A stretch of 64,000 nucleotides of DNA, taken from Auriscalpium vulgare. Its lineage: Eukaryota > Basidiomycota > Agaricomycetes > Russulales > Auriscalpiaceae. The notes under the pieces are model-generated. The model worked only from the letters and a program-made list of their open reading frames with translations, did not search any database and was not told where the DNA came from. Each line of letters begins with the position of its first letter. Position 1 is the first letter of the stretch. Both the position numbers and the translations under genes were made by a program. The stretch spans positions 248,001 to 312,000 of the forward strand of contig JAHBBC010000020.1 in the NCBI GenBank assembly GCA_019915015.1, in the 5' to 3' direction. Below are positions 57,923 to 64,000 of this stretch, one piece after another.

Positions 57923-59951
57923 ATGATTTGCCGCCCAAACGTAGTGCAATATCGTTATTTCCGCTCTATTCTACTGACATGCCGTCTGGTAGCTGCGAAT
58001 TACCCGTACTGGACGCGTCTACGCCGCCATCCCGTCGACCCAGCCCCTTCAAACCAATCTAAACTATGGACGTCTCCTGGAGAAGGCCGTGGAGCGCGAC
58101 GACCAGATAGCGGCAGCAACGGACCTCCACCGCGTGCTCGCGGAGTTGCATCTTGGTTGGCTGGACGAGGACGCCCCCGACGCCGACCCTCTGGACATGG
58201 ACGCTTTTTACTCACCCACAGCCCTTTCCCCCGCCCCTTCCACCCCTTCCACCCGCCCTACAAGCCCATGCGCCGACGGCGCGCGGCCTTCCATGGGCGG
58301 TACGCCAGCGGCACGTCGCGACGAGCTGGGTGGTCCAACTCCCGAACTCTCCCAATCGCAGAAGAGGCGGCGTCGACAAGCGGCTGCAAAAAAGGCTAGG
58401 CTCCAAGGCAGTTCGATGTCCGGCGCGGTCGAGGTGGACAAGCGGCGTAAGGTAGCTCTGAACGGCGGTGGGGCAGAGGCAGCAGGTGCGGGCGTGTCGC
58501 GCAGTTCCTACCCATCTGAGACTCAGACCATCGCCCCTCTACAGAGGATCCCACCAAAAGCAATACTCTGCAACGCGCAGAGGGCCCGGGGTTTGCCTCG
58601 GGCGGTGGCAAGACGAAGGCGTCCTCGAAACTCGCCAAGAGGAAACGCCGGCAGAGGGATCGCCATGAGGCCGCTGCGCGCAAGAACCCCCTAACAGAGA
58701 TCCATGACCCGTCGTTTGCATGGCGACACGCTGCACCGAAAGTCTACGACGTTGAGGCCGACGCCTATGAATATGCAATCACAAAGGGCGCGTACACGGT
58801 TCGACGCCTCGGAAGCTTTCAGGACGAGCCGTGGACGGGGGCGGAACTGGATGAGATGGGGTTCGCAGAGTTTGCATGGAATGGACGGTGCGTGACGGCT
58901 TTTTTCATTTAGAGATGCGCAGCTCATAGCGAAGTTCAGCGACACCTATGCCATCCTCGACGTTGAGGAGCGGATCATTGCCGTCCTCTTGGGAACCCCC
59001 GAGGACGACGAGGATCGGCCCCTCAACGACTCATGGAGGGCCACCGCCGGGCGCGTAGCAACCCTCTTCGAGACCTCGCGCAAGTTTGGCGAGAAGCACC
59101 GCGCCTTCCCTGAGAAGCTGGTCCGCCACCGTCGGGGCAACTTTACTGCCCTCTCCTTCGGCCTGTCGTACGGCGGAGGTCAAACGGTGAGCGTATCGTC
59201 TCTCCAGAAGGGAGGCTGGCTCATCGTGAGCTAGGTGCCTGGAACGCTTCGCCATACGAAGGGCCGCCAGGCGGTGGTGGAGCGACTGCGAAAATCGAAG
59301 GACCTCGGGCGATACGCCGGCCATGCTAGCCGTACGTCCGCATGCTCCATTGCCGTGGCCTTAGCTAACTGCGAGGTAGGCGGTCTCTCCGCGTTTTTTC
59401 CACAGCCCTACCAGCACATGCGAGAAGGCCTGTACGACCTCTGCGAGGAGTACCCGAACCTAGAACTTCCCTTCCAGACCAGCGCGTACCCCACGGCGAC
59501 TGCAAACCTGGGCCCCGACACGACGACCCTCGACCACAACGACTGTACAAACTTCCCAAGCCTTGCCTGCGCCATCACGGCCTTCGGCAACTTCGACGCG
59601 GACAAGGGAGGGCAGTTATACTTCTGGGACATGGGCCTGCGGGTCCGCTTCCCTGCAGGCTCTACCATTCTCCTCTCCTCCGCAGGCCTTCGACACGGCA
59701 ACCTACCAATTCAACCGGGCGAGAAGAGGTATTCGTTCACGCAATACTGTCCCGGCGGCTTGCTTCGTTGGGTGAGACACGGCATGCGACCCGCAGGCGA
59801 CTTGTCGACGGAGGAGTGTGATTCTTTGGACGGCGCCGACGGTGAGGGTTGGGAGAGGCAACTGGCGAGGCTTTCTAAGTATGGCAAGCTCCAGGAGGAC
59901 CGGGAGTGGCTTCTTCGTCGGGAAAGGGAGCTCTGGGGTGGTAAGAATTAG
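57923..59951 (+). CDS. TET/JBP-family 2-oxoglutarate/Fe(II) dioxygenase
   Basis: Exons 57923-57940, 57993-58485, 58545-58887, 58913-59186 and 59235-59951 sum to 615 codons, 614 residues. The N-terminal third is Ser/Pro- and basic-rich (KRRRRQAAAKKARL). The dioxygenase core holds HRRGNFTALSFGLSYGGGQT, then the iron ligands H477 and D479 in LDHNDCTNFP, H530 in LRHGNLPIQPG, and R541 in RYSFTQYCPGGLLRW for 2-oxoglutarate. The family oxidises methylated pyrimidines in DNA. Having all four residues, it is predicted active. The first exon is six codons and tentative. The third intron would be only 25 bases (GTGCGT..TTTAG). Family members in basidiomycetes are known to travel with KDZ elements. Confidence 0.85.
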
Positions 59952-60221
59952 GCTCAAACGTACGCCCTGTAATATTCATTCCAGCTTCGTCTATATACTG
60001 TAATTTTCATTCTAGGGCATCCTTTGCCTTGAACCCACAACGGAATGACCCGGCGGAGCTCCAATAAGTAAGTCTACGAGACCGGTCTCGGTGCGATCAA
60101 CAAGACGCGCTTTCAGACCCCGACCGCCTTGAACCAGTCTTGAACCTCGGCGCGAATCCAAGAGTCTCGTCCCCTCCCCTTCCCTTGCCCGCACCTTTTT
60201 GCCGTCCCGCCTTCAAACGAC

Positions 60222-61571
60222 ATGGCTCGAACTCGTGGCGGCTCCGCGAAGATGACCAACGAGGCAAAGGAGCGTCGTAAAGCCAAGCAAGTCCGGATGA
60301 CGAAGGCGATTCTCGAGGCGCAAAGGGAGTACTACCTCAAAGCCGGAGAGATTGCGGTGACCCACGGGCGGTGAGTATCGTTATGTAGAGATGACACGCC
60401 ATGCTGACCGCCCTTTAGGTCCCTAGAGTGGGTGGTGGGGCAGTTGCACCTCGGCGGGAGGCGCCTCACGAAGAAGCGTTCGGTTAGCCCCTGGACCACG
60501 TTCCTCAGCCGCCAAATCAAAAAGCTGAACCAGGGTAAGGGTGTCCTCGAGCCACCAATGCGTCCGCTCACCTTCGACGCGTCCACAGGAAAATCGAAGG
60601 GCGAGAAGCTATCCATCAGCCAGTACCTCGAAGAGGATGGGCAGGAGCTGCATGACGCCTACAAGAAGCTCACAAAGGCGGAGAAGGACGCCCTCAAAGA
60701 GGAGGGCGAAAAAAGCCGAGCCGAGAAGGCGGTCCTGCCCATGCGCAAGAGCGAGAAGGCGGTCCAGAAGGACTTCCACGAGACCTTCAAGGCGATCGCA
60801 AACGAGGTGCGTTGACTCTTTTTCTGGGATCCTTTCATTGTGCTCAACAAACTGTAGGTACACGGTGGCCTTCAGCGGACACAGGGCGAGGCCATCATGT
60901 TCGGTGTCCGCGGCGACGTCACGCAATACGGTGCCCCTGAAATCTACGTGTCCCCGAAGGCGAAGGCGTTCCTCGCAAAGGCTTTTGGCATGACGCCTGA
61001 GCAGTTCGCACTCAAGCTAGAGGCGTTCGTACTTGCAGACCTTGGCAACGGTGAGCAAACCCTGACGGCATATACTGGATACCCGCTCACCGTCTGTAGA
61101 TCACACTTCGAGGGCCAAAAAGAGTATGACGGAAGACCAGAGCACTGCACGGAGGTGCATTCAGGATGGGCACGGTGCGCAAACCCTTCGACAGATGGCA
61201 AGCGTCCTGAACTAACTGGCCGGTGTACAGACGCCCTGCTATTCAAGCAAGAGCGTATCAAGCCGGGCTCCCTCAAGATGAACTATGTCAACTACGAGGG
61301 CAAGGTCGTCGAGGAGCACAAGATTGAGCTCCGGGGCTGGCCGCTCTCCGGCCCTGTTCGAAACCCAGGAGGCCTCAAGAGACAGGAGCTCACGACGCTC
61401 CTCCGTGCGTTGGAGAACCAGACCTGCCGATGGGAGGCGATGACTGACCTCGAGGTCGCCGCGCGCATTGAGCGCAACCAAGAGCGCGTGGACCGTGGAG
61501 AGGTGGTATACGTCCACCGCAAGTCCAAGAAGGCTACGTCCAACGCTGTCGCCGGCCCCTCGTCGACCTAG
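60222..61571 (+). CDS. divergent HMG-box protein of KDZ element
   Basis: Exons 60222-60370, 60419-60806, 60858-61050, 61100-61174 and 61231-61571 sum to 382 codons, 381 residues, starting MARTRGGSAKMTNEAKERRK. Residues about 70-150 look like an HMG box: SPWTTFLSRQIKKLN, SISQYLEEDGQEL and YKKLTKAEKDALKEEGE. A second conserved block has SPKAKAFLAKAFGMTPEQF. The C-terminus is basic (YVHRKSKKATSN). HMG boxes bend DNA; here it may shape the transposon ends or bring the TET/JBP enzyme to them, which is inference. A 14-base palindrome CGAGACCGGTCTCG (60077-60090) lies 130 bases upstream in its promoter. Confidence 0.85.
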
Positions 61572-61885
61572 GCGCCACTTCCCCCTCGTATCCTCAGTCG
61601 TGTATATTGTAGCCTTTAAGGCTGAAATAAATTGTTTTCTTGTGCTCAGTGTGTGTCATAGTGTACGTAGTATGTTCTGAAAGCAAATCGAGCGGTCGGG
61701 ACGCGTCTGACACCAAGGTGCTAGGTGTTATTGACTTGTGCAGAGAACGAGTTTCGGGCACGTGACCGTGTTGACCTTGCTCAAGTCTTAGCCATCAGAG
61801 ACCCGTACGTGGTATACAACCATTGTATTATAGCTGCATTATGGATGACTATGATGTACAAGCTGCTAAGCATGAGAGGAAGTGA

Positions 61886-62487
61886 CGAGCTCATCGTCGA
61901 CGACGGCGACGACGGGCCTTGGCACGGCGAGCGGGACAGGCGCCGGCGGGGCGCCGCGGCATCAATCGGCAAGGGCGACGGGGCGCCCGGACCCGCGCTG
62001 CCGCCGGCCCCGCAAATTTTCTGATTACGTCATGTTGGTTCTTTTCCCAGCTGCGGGAATACCCCATATTGCCCCTTCCCCCGTGCCCCGCTCGCTTAGG
62101 GAGTGACACCATCGTGTTCCCCTTGAAAATGCGGTTCCAATGGTATATACATGTTACTATATACGGGAGGGGACGGCGGGACAGTCGAGCTCGTCGTCGG
62201 TGACGACGACGAGCACCCTTAGCGCGCTGTCGGGACAGTTGGCGCCGGTGACGGCAGGCGCGGGAACGTCGGCAACGGGACGGGCACGTGCCCGATGGCT
62301 CTGATCCGGGACTATCTCCCGCTCACCCCTTATCACACTTATCTCTCGAGATCTCTTGATCTGCCGGGGTGCGAACGCTGGGGGAAGTGCTGCAGTCAAT
62401 GATTTTGAGCTAATGATGCTAGTTAGCCTGGCCATCACACACACACTACCCGGGCTTCTTATCTTAGGTAAGAGGTACCATCAGGTG
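61886..62487 (-). repeat. right terminal inverted repeat, inner KDZ element
   Basis: Inverse of 50587-51188 over its full 602 bases, ending CCATCAGGTG directly before the duplicated GCAGCCGT. The 314 bases before it (61572-61885) hold the 3' side of the HMG gene and no other feature. Confidence 0.9.
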
Positions 62488-62495
62488 GCAGCCGT
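62488..62495. repeat. 8-bp target site duplication, right
   Basis: GCAGCCGT, matching 50579-50586. Confidence 0.95.
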
Positions 62496-63739
62496 GCGGG
62501 CACCAAAACCGGCTCGTCAGGTTGCTGTTGCTTGCCCAATCAGCAACATGGCCTGCCCTCGAGGAGGACAATCTCACCTTGAAGCTGCAGCAGGGGCAGG
62601 AGTTCCGTAGGCGCCACCCTTCGGCATCGCGTCCCAGCGCACAATCGGCGCGCTTTTGAAGCCGCTCCAGCAAGTCAAAGTACGCGTCGAACGCCTGGGA
62701 GAATCTCTCCTGCAGGGCTGGGTAGTAGGATATCTAGACAGAGATTAGTACTCGCTGCAACACGGGGGGCTGCACGGACCGAATGTGTCGAGCATACCAC
62801 TTTCATAAAACCCTGGATTCCAACCTGATGCCGGCGGCGGAGCTGGTGATAGAATTCGAGGAGTTGGATGGAAAACGCTGTTTCGGGCAGGAAAGGGGAT
62901 CCTCCCAGGAGGCCGTGGAGGACGAGAGATACATTTGCTTCGTCGCCGGCACGTTGGACGATCTCGCGAGCGGGCTCGTAGCCTGAGGCAACGTCAGGAA
63001 AGTCTGGAAAGAGCGGCGGGACACGCACCATCAAGGCCGATGGCTACCACAAAAAACATGTGCGGCTGCTGTGCACTGGGTTCATCGGGGCGGTAGGAAG
63101 AGTCTTCGCCTTGGGGATACCTCCATGAGAGGTACGCGTCGACCAGTTTGGGGGAGATGGCCGCCCACTCGCTGTGGACAGCGCGACGCCGGTCCGTGCG
63201 CGTTCGGTGGTCCCTGGAACGAATTTTGCCGCCATATAGCCTAACAAATAATATGTGGATGAGGTCGGGAGGCCAGCAGACGAAGGGGAAAGGACGCACG
63301 ATATCATTGCATGCAACTTAGCCCGATACAGTGCCCGGTCCTCGTCCGTGGTGGCACGAAGCTCACCATCCTCTCCCTCATCTTCGTCTACCCAGCTCTC
63401 GTTGTCGTCGGGGTTGTCTGTTTCCATAGGCACATCGAGTAGGGGTGGGATGGTGAAGTCGAGGGATACGTCGAAGCCGCCAAGCTCGAGGCCAGCCTCT
63501 GCGAGGTTGCGCCGAATCTGCTTCGTAAGTCCTACATGTACCAAGTCAGAGTAAGTTTGCCAACAGTTAATAGGCGACGTACGATGTTCTTCTGACTTGC
63601 GATCGGACTCAAGCTGCCTCTTCCGCGTCTGGATGGATGCTAGAGACATCTTCGAGCCGGCTGCTTGAAGACCAAGGCCGGCATTGTAGGTGATAACCCT
63701 GCTAGATGTAGAACGATTCTTTCTTGAAGCTGAATACAT
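62488..63739 (-). pseudogene. KDZ transposase, N-terminal part of outer copy
   Basis: Mirror of inner residues 1 to about 327, five complete exons and the start of the sixth, ending at the insertion point just before the MDG catalytic motif. The constant coordinate sum (115135) with the inner copy shows no indel. It belongs with 48448-50586. Confidence 0.9.
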
Positions 63740-63946
63740 GCGTGAAGTGGTGAGAGCAGAGGTGGTAGGCGGAGGTAGGGCGAGTCCGCGACTCTGTCGC
63801 GCGGCGTGTTCCACGCCACACGTGATAGACGCGTTTGTTGACGGCACGTGTTGATTTGATCAATCATTCCCCTCACAATTACTATTAACTACTGCATTCA
63901 CTAGCTGAGTATACATGTTGACTATAAAGAGAAAGGAGGTATAGAC

Positions 63947-64000
63947 CGAGCTCATCGTCGACGACGGCGACGACGGGCCTTGGCACGGCGAGCGGGACAG
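63947..64000 (-). repeat. start of right terminal inverted repeat, outer KDZ element
   Basis: CGAGCTCATCGTCGACGACGG... matches the inner edge of the 602-base repeat; about 548 more bases should follow outside the window, then GAACTCAA and the rest of the right Tc1/mariner copy. Confidence 0.85.

Larger units (their letters stand above)
50587..62487 (+). mobile_element. inner KDZ transposon, complete, with TET/JBP, HMG and hybrid-binding-like genes
   Basis: 11,901 bp. Inverted CACCTGATGG tips, 602-bp terminal inverted repeats and an 8-bp GCAGCCGT duplication. Four genes in one orientation: transposase (51396-54778), triple hybrid-binding-like protein (54954-56163), TET/JBP dioxygenase (57923-59951) and HMG protein (60222-61571). 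The link between KDZ transposases, TET/JBP genes and a divergent HMG protein in basidiomycetes is established (Iyer and colleagues, PNAS 2014). All four frames are open here, so this copy may be active. Confidence 0.95.
40739..64000 (-). mobile_element. outer KDZ transposon, interrupted by an inner copy, right end outside the window
   Basis: Left end 40739 (CACCTGATGG...), genes on the minus strand in the order HMG, TET/JBP, hybrid-binding-like, transposase. The transposase is split at 50586/62488 by the inner element. Positions 40739-50586 mirror 52640-62487 with a constant coordinate sum (103226), so there is no net indel. Positions 62488-64000 mirror 52647 back to 51135. The 8 bases before the left end are GAACTCAA, the predicted target duplication. 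Confidence 0.9.

Noticed and set aside
59368..59400. A 30-base intron (GTAGGC..CCACAG) in the dioxygenase core
   Set aside because: It is in frame with no stop, and keeping it preserves LSAFFPQPYQHMREGL, which fits the family better.
1..64000. tRNA or rRNA genes
   Set aside because: Read for typical T-arm and cloverleaf sequence on both strands; none convincing was found, but no covariance search was possible.

Overview
This window comes from a filamentous basidiomycete, most likely an agaricomycete (a polypore is my guess). The evidence is dense genes split by many introns of about 50 bases, small paralogous families of MYND-finger, F-box and DUF-type proteins that are typical of mushroom genomes, an ATP-type phosphoenolpyruvate carboxykinase with six introns, and DNA transposons of fungal type. 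All gene models were joined by hand from GT..AG splice sites that keep the reading frame; no search was run.

Bases 1-31134 are the gene-bearing host segment. It holds three MYND-finger paralogues (1-1214, 10253-12186, 13537-15689) and three paralogues of an uncharacterised four-exon family with a coiled coil, a CxxC...CxxC knuckle, a conserved domain and an acidic tail (7812-9285, 19580-21042, 23883-25333). It also has an intact F-box gene (1454-3258), a broken F-box gene (26626-27860), an F-box/LRR-like remnant, a DUF7330-like gene (18172-19293), a coiled-coil gene with a probable slippage frameshift (22679-23270) and a coiled-coil plus DUF6697-like gene (28540-30838). Two short repeat-filled elements with GGACAAAA ends lie at 3349-3856 and 5465-6231.

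Bases 31135-40738 hold the PCK1 gene (34971-37012) between two inverted copies of one Tc1/mariner element. The left copy is complete: 3702 bp, 30-bp terminal inverted repeats, TA on both sides. It encodes a transposase and, facing it, a seven-exon cargo gene of unknown function. The right copy has lost one base in the transposase just before the catalytic glutamate and is cut at 40738 by the next element.

Bases 40739-64000 are two nested copies of a KDZ (Kyakuja-Dileera-Zisupton) DNA transposon. The inner copy, 50587-62487 (11,901 bp), looks complete: 602-bp terminal inverted repeats, an 8-bp target duplication (GCAGCCGT) and four genes on one strand. These are a KDZ transposase, a protein with three RNase H1 hybrid-binding-domain-like repeats, a TET/JBP-family dioxygenase with all iron and 2-oxoglutarate ligands, and a divergent HMG-box protein. 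It has inserted, in opposite orientation, into the transposase gene of the outer copy, whose right end lies beyond the window. The outer copy had itself inserted into the right Tc1/mariner copy, between the TATA box and the start codon of its cargo gene. The order of events is therefore Tc1/mariner, then outer KDZ, then inner KDZ. The two KDZ arms are collinear over 9848 bp with no net indel and only a handful of substitutions noticed, so the last jump was recent. A transposon carrying its own DNA-demethylase-like enzyme, an HMG protein and a putative RNA:DNA-hybrid-binding protein is the most interesting system here.
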